From Agarivorans sp. TSD2052 (GTDB taxonomy: Bacteria > Pseudomonadota > Gammaproteobacteria > Enterobacterales > Celerinatantimonadaceae), in NCBI RefSeq assembly GCF_023238625.1, contig NZ_CP096670.1, forward strand, positions 3,328,501-3,392,500: DNA of 64,000 nucleotides, given 5' to 3'. Of this stretch, positions 38,293-47,118 are shown piece after piece (position 1 is the stretch's first letter; each line of letters opens with the position of its first letter). The notes beneath the pieces were generated by a model. The model had not been told where the DNA came from. It worked only from the letters and a program-made list of their open reading frames with translations, and ran no database searches. The position numbers and the translations under genes were made by a program.

Positions 38293-39186
38293 TCACAGTA
38301 TTATCGGCACACATAGTTGTAAGTCGAATAACTCATTTTGATCGAGAAATTGGCACCGTTGATAATGTGCAAAAGCAGGCGTATCCCCCAAGCGGTAACC
38401 ACTTTTGGGCAACCATTCAACATAAAATTTATGCAAAATAGGCAGTAAATCGCCATACTGACCCGATAACTGAAGCGTTGCATGCATTCCCCCTGGAATG
38501 GTTAAGCAACTCACCGGCCCTCTTCGTAAAATAGTCTGTTCAAGCGCAAGGCAAGCAACATAATGACAAAGCGGTGCTGGCACAATATCAGGGTTAGAGT
38601 GGTATAAACCTAACAACTTATCTTGGCGCCATTCCACACCTTGACCATCGGCCCATACTTGCAGTTTTTCATAAGCTTGACGAATGCTGCGGTCATACCC
38701 CTGATGCCTGACATAGGCAACCGTTTGCGCCTCTAAGCGCTGTATAGATATCTCAGGCAAGCTGAGTTGTTCGGCTTGGCGCATCCGCAGCCTAAGCTCT
38801 TCAGTCCAACTCTGCTGATAGTTCGCCCGACTATAATCATCATAGCCACCAGCACGCCATTGTTTTGGAGAGCGACCGAAGAGTTTTTTAAATGCTTGAG
38901 AAAAAGACGAAGGCGATTGAAAACCGCATTTAAGGGCAGCATCTTGCACTGTCAGCTGAGGCGAAAAAATTAATAGGTTAGCGCAACGCTCCAGACGGGT
39001 TCGCTTAATATAATCATTAACATTTTCACCGGTTACCCACTTAAAGCAGCGATGGAAATGAAACGGAGAATAAGCGGCAATATGAGCAAGCTGTTTGGCA
39101 TTCATCGGCTCGGCAATGGATTGATGAATATGATACAGCACATCATTGATACGACTTTGTCGATTTACATCGGTATTCAATGACAT
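38293..39186 (-). CDS. AraC-family regulator with GyrI-like ligand domain
   Basis: A 297-residue regulator. The N-terminal AraC double helix-turn-helix (about 8-110; YIKRTRLERCANLL and VQDAALKCGFQSPSSFSQAFKKLFG) is followed by a GyrI-like/AraC effector domain (about 130-295). This RobA-like arrangement binds small hydrophobic drugs or toxins in known members. It is transcribed away from an aminotransferase gene 149 bases upstream, which is a candidate target. The ribosome site is TTGGAGAG. The start is consistent with family length. Confidence 0.87.
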   Translation of the reverse strand: MSLNTDVNRQSRINDVLYHIHQSIAEPMNAKQLAHIAAYSPFHFHRCFKWVTGENVNDYIKRTRLERCANLLIFSPQLTVQDAALKCGFQSPSSFSQAFKKLFGRSPKQWRAGGYDDYSRANYQQSWTEELRLRMRQAEQLSLPEISIQRLEAQTVAYVRHQGYDRSIRQAYEKLQVWADGQGVEWRQDKLLGLYHSNPDIVPAPLCHYVACLALEQTILRRGPVSCLTIPGGMHATLQLSGQYGDLLPILHKFYVEWLPKSGYRLGDTPAFAHYQRCQFLDQNELFDLQLCVPIIL

Positions 39187-39335
39187 AACGATCTCTCCAA
39201 GCTATTAGCCTCGCAACTCACAAAAAATAGCACAAATGGACAAGTATTTGCACATTAATACTAACGCTTAATGCCCCTCAGTTCTGTAATCATAAGGCCT
39301 TACCGACACCTGATACCAACAACAAAGAGCAATAT

Positions 39336-40490
39336 ATGCTACAGCCAAGTAAACGGGTACAACAGACCAAAGAGTCTTACATTCGCAATATACTAAAAGT
39401 GATTCAACAACCGGGTATGCTGTCGTTAGCAGGCGGTCTACCAGATGCGAGTCGCTTCCCGCTAGCAATGTTAGAACAAGCAGCCATTGAGCTTGCTAAG
39501 CAACCGAGTATCTACCAATACGGTGCGACAGAGGGATTAACAGAACTACGCGAGTGGCTGCTTAACCACCAAGCACTCGCTGAAGACGTCATTGTCACCA
39601 GTGGTTCACAACAAGCCTTAGATTTAATCGCTCGTTGCTATTTAAACCCTGGGGACCGAGTGCTATGTGAAACGCCCAGCTATTTAGGCGCGTTACAAAT
39701 TTTCGACTTGGCTGAAGCGCAAACACTGGCGGTGCGCAGTGAGCAAGATGGTCCAGATGTAGACGATTTAGAAAAAGTATTGGCATCGACACCCATTAAG
39801 CTATTTTACGCAGTACCTGATTTTCAAAACCCCAGCGGCCGCAGCTGGAGTTTAAGCAAACGCAAAGCGGTGGCAGAGCTGTTAGCCAAATATAAAGTGG
39901 CTTTTGTCGAAGATGCTCCTTATCGCGAGTTACGCTTTGAAGGAGAATCCCTACCTACCGTTACTGAGCTGTGCGCAGGCGAAGCCTTCTTCCTTGGTTC
40001 ATTCTCAAAAATTGCGACTCCTAGCCTGCGAGTGGGTTATGTGATGGCGTCAAAAGACTTATTAGGCCCCTTGAAAAAAGTAAAACAAGCCAGCGATTTA
40101 CACTCGGCTTTACCCATGCAAAAAATGTTGCTGTCGACCGTTAGCCACCCAGACTTTACGCGGCACCTTGAACAACTAACCGCTCACTATTGTTTACGAC
40201 GCGATGCCTTAGTAGCCGCTTTAGACAAACATTTAGCCCACTACCTAGACTTCGAAATACCGCAAGGAGGCATGTTTATTTGGTGTCGCTTAAAACACCA
40301 CCAAGCTTATCAAATTGCAGCCGCCGCACTCGAACAAAAGGTAGCAGTAGTGCCCGGTGATGAGTTTTGGCCCGCCAAGCTAAAAGTAGATTACCAAGCT
40401 ATTCGGTTAAATTTTACCTCGCTAGAGCCCAAGCAATTAGAGCAAGCAGTGATTGGTTTGGCTAAGGTGATGCAACAAATAAACACCTAA
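39336..40490 (+). CDS. PLP-dependent aminotransferase (2-aminoadipate/MocR-like class I/II)
   Basis: A fold-type I aminotransferase of 384 residues. It begins with ILKVIQQPGMLSLAGGLPDASRFP, the hallmark of the LysN/KAT II-like group, and the PLP lysine lies in FFLGSFSKIATPSLRVGY near 230. Substrate-binding PDFQNPSGRSW is present. No GntR DNA-binding domain is attached, so it is the stand-alone enzyme rather than a MocR regulator. The divergent AraC-type gene may regulate it. Substrate likely an aromatic or 2-aminoadipate-like amino acid, not determined. Confidence 0.87.
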   Translation: MLQPSKRVQQTKESYIRNILKVIQQPGMLSLAGGLPDASRFPLAMLEQAAIELAKQPSIYQYGATEGLTELREWLLNHQALAEDVIVTSGSQQALDLIARCYLNPGDRVLCETPSYLGALQIFDLAEAQTLAVRSEQDGPDVDDLEKVLASTPIKLFYAVPDFQNPSGRSWSLSKRKAVAELLAKYKVAFVEDAPYRELRFEGESLPTVTELCAGEAFFLGSFSKIATPSLRVGYVMASKDLLGPLKKVKQASDLHSALPMQKMLLSTVSHPDFTRHLEQLTAHYCLRRDALVAALDKHLAHYLDFEIPQGGMFIWCRLKHHQAYQIAAAALEQKVAVVPGDEFWPAKLKVDYQAIRLNFTSLEPKQLEQAVIGLAKVMQQINT

Positions 40491-40711
40491 CATCAAGCGC
40501 AATATTTTTGGTCTGTCGCTGAAGATTTATAATTGTTTGCTGGGATGAGCATTATCTCAGCACCTAAAATAGTCAGTTCAGCTGATGGGCTCAGCGTTGC
40601 GATGCCATGTACCTAGCCAGCTTATTTGCGAACGCACCAAACACTCTATTTTGGACGCTTTGCAAAGCGACACCTCGCAAAACAACGCGGCCAAACAGCC
40701 GCCTACTCATG
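40491..40711. other. Intergenic sequence after the aminotransferase gene
   Basis: 220 bases with no gene I would support; a 62-codon frame covering it overlaps the 3' end of the convergent gene and has no family match. Confidence 0.4.
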
Positions 40712-42445
40712 TTATGGCGAATCTTGATCATCAAGGTGAACATCAATATAACGCGCCTTTTTCTTCTCTTTAAGTTGCTGTAGATCGACTAATACCAAAC
40801 CATCAATACATTGATTAAACTCGGGGTCGACATTGAAGTCGATAAACTGCACACCACCTACAAGGCACAACTCGGTGTATTGCTTATACAAAGTAGGGAC
40901 CGCTGTTCCCATGGTAGCCAAGGCGCTTTTCAGTTGGGCAAAATCCGTTTTATAGTCCTCACCGGTAAACCTCATATTGATACTGCATGTATTCTGTTTA
41001 GCCAATTGATAAGGCTGACGAGAGCAGGCAAAACGCTTGGTGGCGGGAAAGTAAGTTTGATAGAAATGAATCAGTAAGTCTCGTCCCGCTTCAGGCATAG
41101 CAGCACTGATGCTCACCGGACCAAACAAATAACGATATTGTGGGTTACGCGCTAAAAAAGCGCCGATACCTAACCACAAGTAATCGAGGCTTCGTTTACC
41201 CCAGTATTTAGGCTGAACAAAGCTACGACCTAACTCAATGCCCGATTGTAAAAAATCACAGCTATCAATATCGTATTCAAATAATGACTGGCTATAAAGC
41301 GCATCAATACCATGCTCTTCGATTAAACGTTTTGTATCAGTAAATCGATAGGCACCGGCAATTTCTAAGTGTTCGGTGTCCCACAAGATCAAGTGGATAT
41401 AATTAGCATCAAATTTGTCGGTATCAGTGCGTCTACCGGTACCTTCTCCTACCGCTCGAAAAGACAACTCTCGTAACCGGCCTAATTCCGATAGGAGCAC
41501 TGGTTGAGAGTTACCATAGCACAGGCAAATCTGTTTACCGTCAGGTGTTTCACCAATATGTTCTAATTGCTTTATGGCTTTTTTAAGCGCTAGGCGTTGT
41601 TCAGGATGTGCGATAGCGGCTTCTGTTTGAAATAGTCCCTTCTTGTTATTGCCAATTCTATAGAGGTGCTTTTTTAACAACTGAGCTTGAGTTGAGCGTT
41701 CTAAACCACTTAGGCCAAAGCTTTTCACGGGTATTTGCTCGCCAACCACCATAGAAAATACCTTATCCCGATGAAAAAATAGCTCCTTAACTAACAATAA
41801 GGTAGACAAGGGCCGATAAACAAAGGAACAGAAATAAAACAACTTGCTGTTTTTGGCTTTTACACAAATAGGTAACAAAGGTGTATTCGCTTTAATTGCA
41901 ATACTCACAAAACCTTTAGACCACTTGCCGTCTTGAATTTTATGGCCTTTCAAGCGCGATACTTCACCAGCCGGAAATATAATCACCGCCCCTTCATTAT
42001 CTAGCTGATCTTTAATTGCCATCAGCTGTTTGCGCTGACTATTGCCGCGCATGTTATCAACGGGCAATAGCAAATCCTCTAAAGGCTTAATGGCAGAGAG
42101 CACTTCATTGGCGACAATTTTAACGTCTTTGCGAACCTGACTAACCAAGTGCAGCAACGCTAAACCGTCAACAGATCCAATAGGATGATTAGCAATAATC
42201 ACTACCCGCCCTTCACTAGGGATCCGCTCTCGTTCATTTTGACTGACCCGATAACTAATGTTCAATTCAGCAAATACTTGGTCAATAAATGCCACGCCTT
42301 TCAAATGCGGATGTTGCTCCCCAAACGCCTGAAATTCGTCTTCAAATAAAACTTTGCTGAAAAACCATTTAACTATTGAATAACGTCGCGGATGCTGAGA
42401 TAAACTGGGGTAATGTTGATTAAGTACCTGCTGCGCTGAAATCAT
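40712..42445 (-). CDS. olsF: Bifunctional ornithine lipid synthase candidate (OlsF type)
   Basis: A 577-residue fusion. The N-terminal acyltransferase (about 60-290) has NHPIGSVDG near 86-94 (a His-X5-Asp variant of the PlsC motif, typical of this subgroup) and the block FPAGEVSR. The C-terminal half (about 300-540) resembles OlsB/hemolysin-type N-acyltransferases, with LRELSFRAVGEGTGRR near 340. This order, O-acyltransferase then N-acyltransferase, matches OlsF, which makes ornithine lipid from ornithine in two steps. Such phosphorus-free lipids replace phospholipids under phosphate limitation. A tandem Pho-box-like array lies directly upstream. The ribosome site is AGGGAGAG. Polyamine-type substrates are an alternative. 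Confidence 0.75.
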   Translation of the reverse strand: MISAQQVLNQHYPSLSQHPRRYSIVKWFFSKVLFEDEFQAFGEQHPHLKGVAFIDQVFAELNISYRVSQNERERIPSEGRVVIIANHPIGSVDGLALLHLVSQVRKDVKIVANEVLSAIKPLEDLLLPVDNMRGNSQRKQLMAIKDQLDNEGAVIIFPAGEVSRLKGHKIQDGKWSKGFVSIAIKANTPLLPICVKAKNSKLFYFCSFVYRPLSTLLLVKELFFHRDKVFSMVVGEQIPVKSFGLSGLERSTQAQLLKKHLYRIGNNKKGLFQTEAAIAHPEQRLALKKAIKQLEHIGETPDGKQICLCYGNSQPVLLSELGRLRELSFRAVGEGTGRRTDTDKFDANYIHLILWDTEHLEIAGAYRFTDTKRLIEEHGIDALYSQSLFEYDIDSCDFLQSGIELGRSFVQPKYWGKRSLDYLWLGIGAFLARNPQYRYLFGPVSISAAMPEAGRDLLIHFYQTYFPATKRFACSRQPYQLAKQNTCSINMRFTGEDYKTDFAQLKSALATMGTAVPTLYKQYTELCLVGGVQFIDFNVDPEFNQCIDGLVLVDLQQLKEKKKARYIDVHLDDQDSP

Positions 42446-42478
42446 TGTGCTCTCCCTATATTCGCCGTTAGGCTAGAA

Positions 42479-42527
42479 GTAGAACATGACAAAGTGGCAA
42501 CAGTTTTATGGCAAAAGCATGACAATG
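42479..42527 (-). promoter_or_regulatory. Tandem Pho-box-like repeats upstream of olsF
   Basis: On the minus strand four 11-base units begin TTGTCAT, TTGCCAT, CTGTTGC and TTGTCAT, covering plus 42483-42527. Compared with the Pho heptamer CTGTCAT the outer two match 6 of 7 and the inner two 4 to 5 of 7. Ten bases beyond the last heptamer is TAGCCT, a poor -10, as expected of activated promoters. The olsF ATG is 34 bases further on. Confidence 0.65.
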
Positions 42528-42586
42528 CTTCATTAAAGAGTGCAGCTACGCGCTAGACCCACAAAGAAAAATGATAGGGACTATTA

Positions 42587-43033
42587 ATGAAAATAGGCAG
42601 TAAAAAACCTCAGGTAGTATTGTATTTAAACGGTGACAAGCCGACGCTACCGAATGACTATCAGCATTTAAGAGGGGCTGAATTAAGCCAAGCAATATTA
42701 CTTAGCAATAATAATAATTGGCGAAAAATCCTCACTCTATTCGCTAAATTAACAGCCCCAGATGATGACTGGAGAAGCTACCTGCATAGGCACTTATTAG
42801 CGGAACAACAGATTAGTTTTAACCAAGAATTACTAGCGACAGCCAGTAAACACATCATCGCAGGAAAGAGTAATTGGCAACGATTTGGCGCATACTTCCA
42901 AGAAGACAGTGCAATACATCAAAGAAAAAGGATTTATTTTTCAAATAACCGACTTTTTACGCCTTACCTAGATTACCGACAATTTCCAAATAATTTAGTC
43001 GCTGATTGCCGGCAGTTACTGTACCCACACTGA
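42587..43033 (+). CDS. Conserved hypothetical protein
   Basis: 148 residues, no signal peptide or membrane segment. It contains NNWRKILTLFAKL, then HIIAGKSNWQRFG and FTPYLDYRQFPNNLV, which recall the DUF6942 family of vibrios (HIIxGK and YFDYRQ blocks), but I am not sure of this match. It is transcribed divergently from olsF, so the Pho-box-like array lies in the shared 141-base gap and might affect both. The luxI gene follows about 200 bases downstream. Function unknown. Confidence 0.65.
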   Translation: MKIGSKKPQVVLYLNGDKPTLPNDYQHLRGAELSQAILLSNNNNWRKILTLFAKLTAPDDDWRSYLHRHLLAEQQISFNQELLATASKHIIAGKSNWQRFGAYFQEDSAIHQRKRIYFSNNRLFTPYLDYRQFPNNLVADCRQLLYPH

Positions 43034-43162
43034 ACCAATAAAGCCTAGCCAACTGAAATATATAAACTTAATTAGCCCGCATTTAAAAGACCAAATTAAG
43101 CTTGCCGCTAATTGATAAATCCAACAAAAACAAAACCATAGCCGAAATTGCGTCTATTAGCT

Positions 43163-43209
43163 AGCTGTTAGGTTTGACAGTTTAAATAATAAGCAAGCTG
43201 GATTGTACT
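43163..43209 (+). promoter_or_regulatory. Candidate lux box and -10 of luxI
   Basis: AGCTGTTAGGTTTGACAGTT at 43163-43182 is a 20-base dyad with perfect CTGT and ACAG half-site cores; by my count it agrees with the Vibrio fischeri lux box at 12 of 20 positions. If centred at -42.5 the start point would be at 43215 and the -10 at 43203-43209, where TTGTACT reads as a fair -10. This is the geometry of a LuxR-activated promoter. Confidence 0.7.
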
Positions 43210-43235
43210 CATAGCATCATCACTTTAAGGGATAG

Positions 43236-43793
43236 ATGCTCATGGACTTTATTAACGGCGTTGCAGACCAACTTACCAGCTCAACATTTCAGCACCTAAA
43301 TCACTACCGTCATAAAGTGTTTGTGGAGATGCTAGGCTGGGAATTAGACACCCCTAACGGTATCGAGCAAGATCAATTTGACCGCGACGACACAGTTTAC
43401 GTGATAGGTAAAAATACCCAAAACAACATTAGTGGTTGCGCACGATTACTCCCCACTACCCAACCCTATTTACTCGAAGAAGTATTTCCGGAGTTATTAA
43501 ATGGCTTAGCATGCCCAAAACGAACAGACATTTGGGAATTGTCGCGATTTGCCGCCGTCGATTTCGACAACCCCAATCAAGCACCTACTCAAATGATGTC
43601 AAGTGAAGCGCTGGCATTGTTAACGGCCTCGATAGAATGCGCCAAACGACACGGTGCCAAACGCTTAATTTCGGTATCGCCATTGGGGATAGAACGAATG
43701 CTGCGTAATGCTGGCTTTCGTTACCATCGTGCAGGCCCGCCTAAAGTAGTAAACGGTTATGCCTTATTTGCCTGTTACATTGATATAACTTAA
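43236..43793 (+). CDS. luxI: Acyl-homoserine-lactone synthase (LuxI family)
   Basis: A 185-residue LuxI-type enzyme making N-acyl homoserine lactone from SAM and acyl-ACP. Counting from ATG 43236, all ten canonical LuxI invariant residues fall at their classical numbers: R25, F29, W35, E44, D46, D49, R70, F84, E101 and R104. Strings such as GCARLLPTTQPYLLEE and WELSRFAAVDF are diagnostic. A second ATG at 43242 has better spacing to AAGGGA. It is followed by a convergent small gene and then luxR. The acyl chain made cannot be predicted. Confidence 0.95.
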   Translation: MLMDFINGVADQLTSSTFQHLNHYRHKVFVEMLGWELDTPNGIEQDQFDRDDTVYVIGKNTQNNISGCARLLPTTQPYLLEEVFPELLNGLACPKRTDIWELSRFAAVDFDNPNQAPTQMMSSEALALLTASIECAKRHGAKRLISVSPLGIERMLRNAGFRYHRAGPPKVVNGYALFACYIDIT

Positions 43794-44236
43794 TCCATGC
43801 TCATTGGCGACTTGCGGTAGCGACTCTTTATCGCTTCCGCTGTAGTTGCCTGCCAAACCATATCACCAATGGCTTGAAGCAATAACTCATCGTTACAGCG
43901 CGGGCTAACATCAAAACCATCTTCTTGCAGCTGGATGTTACTACGTGGAAAACCTTTTACTTGGCATTGCATCTGGCCATTCTTCCATTGCCAGTGCCAA
44001 TCCCAACCAAGAGTGATAGCACACACATTTTCATATAGCCATTCGGTATAGCCACTAAAAATAGCCTGTTCACTATTAAATTCTTCCGCACTGATGTTAT
44101 CTAAGCCAGAAATAATATGGCTAAACGCGAGCACATTGAGCTGCTCAATCGATAATCTAACCAAACCATCACTACTAGGCACAACCTGATAGCGCGATGA
44201 TTTGATTGTATTCTGTACACTTGCCTGTGTTTTCAT
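43790..44236 (-). CDS. Small regulator candidate between luxI and luxR (RsaM/DUF4902-like)
   Basis: A 148-residue soluble protein on the opposite strand, whose last codon overlaps the luxI stop by 4 bases. Visible features are FSGYTEWLYENVCAITLGWDW near 60-80, PRSNIQL near 96-102, and a final basic segment. Small genes with a TEW...GWDW block and a PRSN block lie between luxI and luxR in Burkholderia and Pseudomonas (RsaM, TofM, also annotated DUF4902), where RsaM lowers AHL output. I recognise the block pattern only by memory, so the assignment is tentative. It may fine-tune the neighbouring quorum circuit. Confidence 0.55.
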   Translation of the reverse strand: MKTQASVQNTIKSSRYQVVPSSDGLVRLSIEQLNVLAFSHIISGLDNISAEEFNSEQAIFSGYTEWLYENVCAITLGWDWHWQWKNGQMQCQVKGFPRSNIQLQEDGFDVSPRCNDELLLQAIGDMVWQATTAEAIKSRYRKSPMSMD

Positions 44237-44299
44237 AGTCTTTTTGTTTTATTTATTTGAACTCTCCCTCATCAAATCATTTTGGTGTTTAAGCTTCAA

Positions 44300-44327
44300 T
44301 TGTCAACATTAACAGTTGCGCTATACT
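44300..44327 (+). promoter_or_regulatory. Probable luxR promoter
   Basis: TTGTCA (44300-44305) and TATACT (44322-44327) with a 16-base spacer precede luxR by about 64 bases. A weak dyad AGTTG...CAACT overlaps the -10. Assigned by eye. Confidence 0.5.
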
Positions 44328-44390
44328 AGATAACAACTACAAACATGATTATGCGCAATTTTTGCATATTTAGGAAAAGATAACTCGCTG

Positions 44391-45095
44391 ATGGAAGCTT
44401 GGTTGGAAGAACAGTTCTGCTTACTTGATACTAAAGGTTCTAGCGACGCCTTTTTTCTCGAACTATCCAAAATAACTAATGCATTAGGTTTCGATTTCTG
44501 TGCTTATGGCTTACGCGTTCCCTACCCCTTATCTGCCCCACGAACGGAGATGCTTAATAATTACCCCACTATTTGGCAACATACCTATCAAGAAAAAAAC
44601 TATTTAGAGGTCGACCCCACTGTACATCATGGTATGACGTCACAGCTGCCGATAGTTTGGAGCGACCAAGTGTTCGCTCATACTCCTGAATTGATGGAAG
44701 ATGCTCGTGCGTTTGGTTTAGAATACGGTTGGGCTCAATCTTCTAGGCAAGCTAACGGGACCGTAGGTATGCTGACACTGGCGCGTTCCTCTGAAATGCT
44801 CACGCCCGCGGAACTAGTCCGCTATCGATATCAATTATTGTGGTTAACTCAAGTGGCTCATCATGGACTAGCCTCGAGAATTACCGCTGAAAAACTAGAG
44901 ATACCTGAATTAAGTGTTCGTGAATTAGAGATGCTGAAATGGACCGCCGACGGTAAAACAGCCGAAGAAATTGCAACAATATTGGGCATTGCCGCCCGCA
45001 CGGTGAACTTTCATATTAGTCAAGCCATGCGCAAGTTAGACGTAGTCAACAAAACAGCAGCTACAGTTAAGGCTGCGTTAATGGGTCTAATTTAG
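44391..45095 (+). CDS. luxR: LuxR-type quorum-sensing transcription factor
   Basis: A 234-residue LuxR-family regulator. The autoinducer-binding domain (about 15-165) carries W62, Y66, D75, P76 and W90 with the spacing of the TraR/LasR pocket. The position of the conserved glycine is not clear because the region reads SRQANGTVG. The C-terminal GerE helix-turn-helix begins LSVRELEMLKWTADGKTAEEIA and contains RTVNFHISQAMRKL. The gene is 598 bases downstream of luxI on the same strand with a small minus-strand gene between. Together they form a complete AHL circuit. Confidence 0.93.
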   Translation: MEAWLEEQFCLLDTKGSSDAFFLELSKITNALGFDFCAYGLRVPYPLSAPRTEMLNNYPTIWQHTYQEKNYLEVDPTVHHGMTSQLPIVWSDQVFAHTPELMEDARAFGLEYGWAQSSRQANGTVGMLTLARSSEMLTPAELVRYRYQLLWLTQVAHHGLASRITAEKLEIPELSVRELEMLKWTADGKTAEEIATILGIAARTVNFHISQAMRKLDVVNKTAATVKAALMGLI

Positions 45096-45192
45096 CCCAA
45101 CATAGCGAATTAAATCTGCTAAATATCAACACCTCCCTGCGTCACTAGCACTATACTATGCCGCAATTACCATTGTTTTTTAATGCACAAAA

Positions 45193-45864
45193 ATGACTCT
45201 AGATCTGGATTTTCACGCCACCCTTTACCAGTTTGGTTTAATCGCCGTTTTTGTGTTTGCGTTAACCGGAGCCCTCGCCGCCGCTAAACGCGAACTAGAT
45301 ATACTGGCTTTTGTATTTGTCGGCATCGTAACCGGTATTGGTGGCGGAACCATTCGAGATTTGTTGTTACGCACTGAGCAAATTTTTTGGATCGCCGACC
45401 CTAGCTATCTTAGCGTCTGTATTGTGGCCTCCGTCATGACCTATTTCTTTGCCCATTGGGTGATTAAAATTGACCGGATATTATTATGGATGGATGCCGC
45501 CGGTATCGCTTTATTTGCAGTATTGGGCACCAGTAAAGCCTTAAGCTATGAGGTGGCGCCTTTAGTGGCAATTTTAATGGGGGTGATTAGTTCTACTTTA
45601 GGTTCGGCGATCCGCGACCAAATGTTACAAACCAAGCTGGTCATTTTTGAACCTGAAATATATGTCACCGCTTGCCTACTGGGTAGCGTAAGTTATGTGA
45701 CACTCGCTTATCTGGGGCTTAGTGAAATACATAATATTCTACTGTCTAGCGGGGCCGCTTTCTTGCTGAGAATATTGGCGATAGAATTAGATCTTAGATT
45801 CCCCGGCTTCACCCTAACTAAACTGCAAAACCGGGAAATTCGTAAACAAAACAACAAGCCTTAA
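45193..45864 (+). CDS. TRIC cation channel family protein (YadS/YicG type)
   Basis: A membrane protein of 223 residues with about seven helices arranged as two repeats. The pore motif ITGIGGGTIRDLLL is near 42-55, with its pair SSTLGSAIRDQML in the second half. The N-terminal GALAAAKRELDILA is typical. Bacterial homologues (also called UPF0126) form cation channels or a glycine exporter; the substrate is uncertain. Its stop overlaps the serA stop by 4 bases on the other strand. Confidence 0.88.
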   Translation: MTLDLDFHATLYQFGLIAVFVFALTGALAAAKRELDILAFVFVGIVTGIGGGTIRDLLLRTEQIFWIADPSYLSVCIVASVMTYFFAHWVIKIDRILLWMDAAGIALFAVLGTSKALSYEVAPLVAILMGVISSTLGSAIRDQMLQTKLVIFEPEIYVTACLLGSVSYVTLAYLGLSEIHNILLSSGAAFLLRILAIELDLRFPGFTLTKLQNREIRKQNNKP

Positions 45865-47039
45865 ATATGCTCACCAATCGCATTTACATGAAATACGTGC
45901 TCAACCCCAGCGATGGCATCTAGCAAACTCTGAGTGGCCGGCGTTGCTATATCCATAAGGGTATAAGCAACATCGTTACGGCTTTTGTTAAGCATGTCGA
46001 TAACATTAATATCCATGTCTGAAAGCAAGGCAAGTACATTGCTTAAAACTTTAGGTACATTCTCATTGGCGAATGCGAGCCTAAAGCCCTCTGTTCGACT
46101 CAGCTTGATATTAGGGAAGTTCACTGAATTGTGAATATTGCCGTTTTCAAGAAAATCTATCAGCTGCCTTGCGGCCATCACGGCACAGTTTTGTTCAGCC
46201 TCATTAGTACTGGCACCTAAATGCGGCAACATCAACACCTTTGGATGATTGAGTAGCGCTAAACTAGGGAAGTCAGTCACGTATTGCGCCAGCTGTTGTT
46301 GCGATAAAGCGGTCAGTATGGCGTCTTCATCTACAATCGTTCCGCGAGCAAAGTTCAGTAATACCGCACCTTGCTTAATGGCAGTTAAATTCTCACTATT
46401 GATCAAACCTTGGGTATGCTTATTAGCAGGTACATGCAAGGTCACGTAGTCGCTAAGCGCTAATAAGTCTTTTAACTCATCAGCACATTCAACCTCAGAA
46501 GATAAACGCCAAGCAGCTTGGACACTGAGGGCGGGGTCAAATCCCACCACTTTCATACCCAAAGCTAACGCGGCATGAGCCACTTCGGCACCAATCGCCC
46601 CTAGCCCTATTACCCCTAAAGTTTTGCCTGTTAGCTCAGAGCCAACAAAGCGTTTCTTTTCACCTTCAACCATCAATTGCAACGCTTTGGCATCAAGCTC
46701 TGGCGATAACTCACCAATAAAGCTAAGCCCTGAGGCGATATTTCTAGCGCTGAGTAGCATTCCACCTAATACTAGCTCTTTTACTGCATTGGCATTTGCG
46801 CCAGGTGTATTAAACACAACGATACCCTGCTCGGTGCAGCGTTGAATTGGAATATTGTTAACCCCAGCACCACAACGTGCTAAGGCTTTTACTTCAGTGG
46901 GGAAGTCATAATCATGTAAGTTGGCACTGCGCAACATAATCGCATCAGGCGCAGTTTGCCCTTCGGCAACTTTATAGTGTTCAGCAAAACACGCTAAACC
47001 TTGTTGGTGAATATTGTTAATGGTCCGAATATTCGGCAT
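45861..47039 (-). CDS. serA: D-3-phosphoglycerate dehydrogenase
   Basis: First enzyme of serine synthesis, 392 residues from ATG 47039. This start has the ribosome site AGGGAG 9 bases before; an ORF extension to 47150 is ignored. The NAD motif GLGAIGAEVAHAALALGM and catalytic NFARGTIVDE and LPHLGASTNEAEQ are present, and a C-terminal ACT domain (about 320-392, VPKVLSNVLALLSDMDI) implies serine feedback. There is no extra intervening domain, so it is the short SerA type. It lies 79 bases after serC on the same strand, forming a serC-serA unit. Convergent with the TRIC gene. Confidence 0.93.
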   Translation of the reverse strand: MPNIRTINNIHQQGLACFAEHYKVAEGQTAPDAIMLRSANLHDYDFPTEVKALARCGAGVNNIPIQRCTEQGIVVFNTPGANANAVKELVLGGMLLSARNIASGLSFIGELSPELDAKALQLMVEGEKKRFVGSELTGKTLGVIGLGAIGAEVAHAALALGMKVVGFDPALSVQAAWRLSSEVECADELKDLLALSDYVTLHVPANKHTQGLINSENLTAIKQGAVLLNFARGTIVDEDAILTALSQQQLAQYVTDFPSLALLNHPKVLMLPHLGASTNEAEQNCAVMAARQLIDFLENGNIHNSVNFPNIKLSRTEGFRLAFANENVPKVLSNVLALLSDMDINVIDMLNKSRNDVAYTLMDIATPATQSLLDAIAGVEHVFHVNAIGEHI

Positions 47040-47118
47040 ACAGTTTCTCCCTAAACAACAAACTCGATGTTTTCGTGACAAACTGCAGCACGAAAATGAT
47101 TCACTCATTAATTCAAAT

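Noticed and set aside
40585..40773. A 62-codon plus-strand ORF between the aminotransferase and olsF
   Set aside because: It overlaps the olsF 3' end by 62 bases and shows no domain or start signal.
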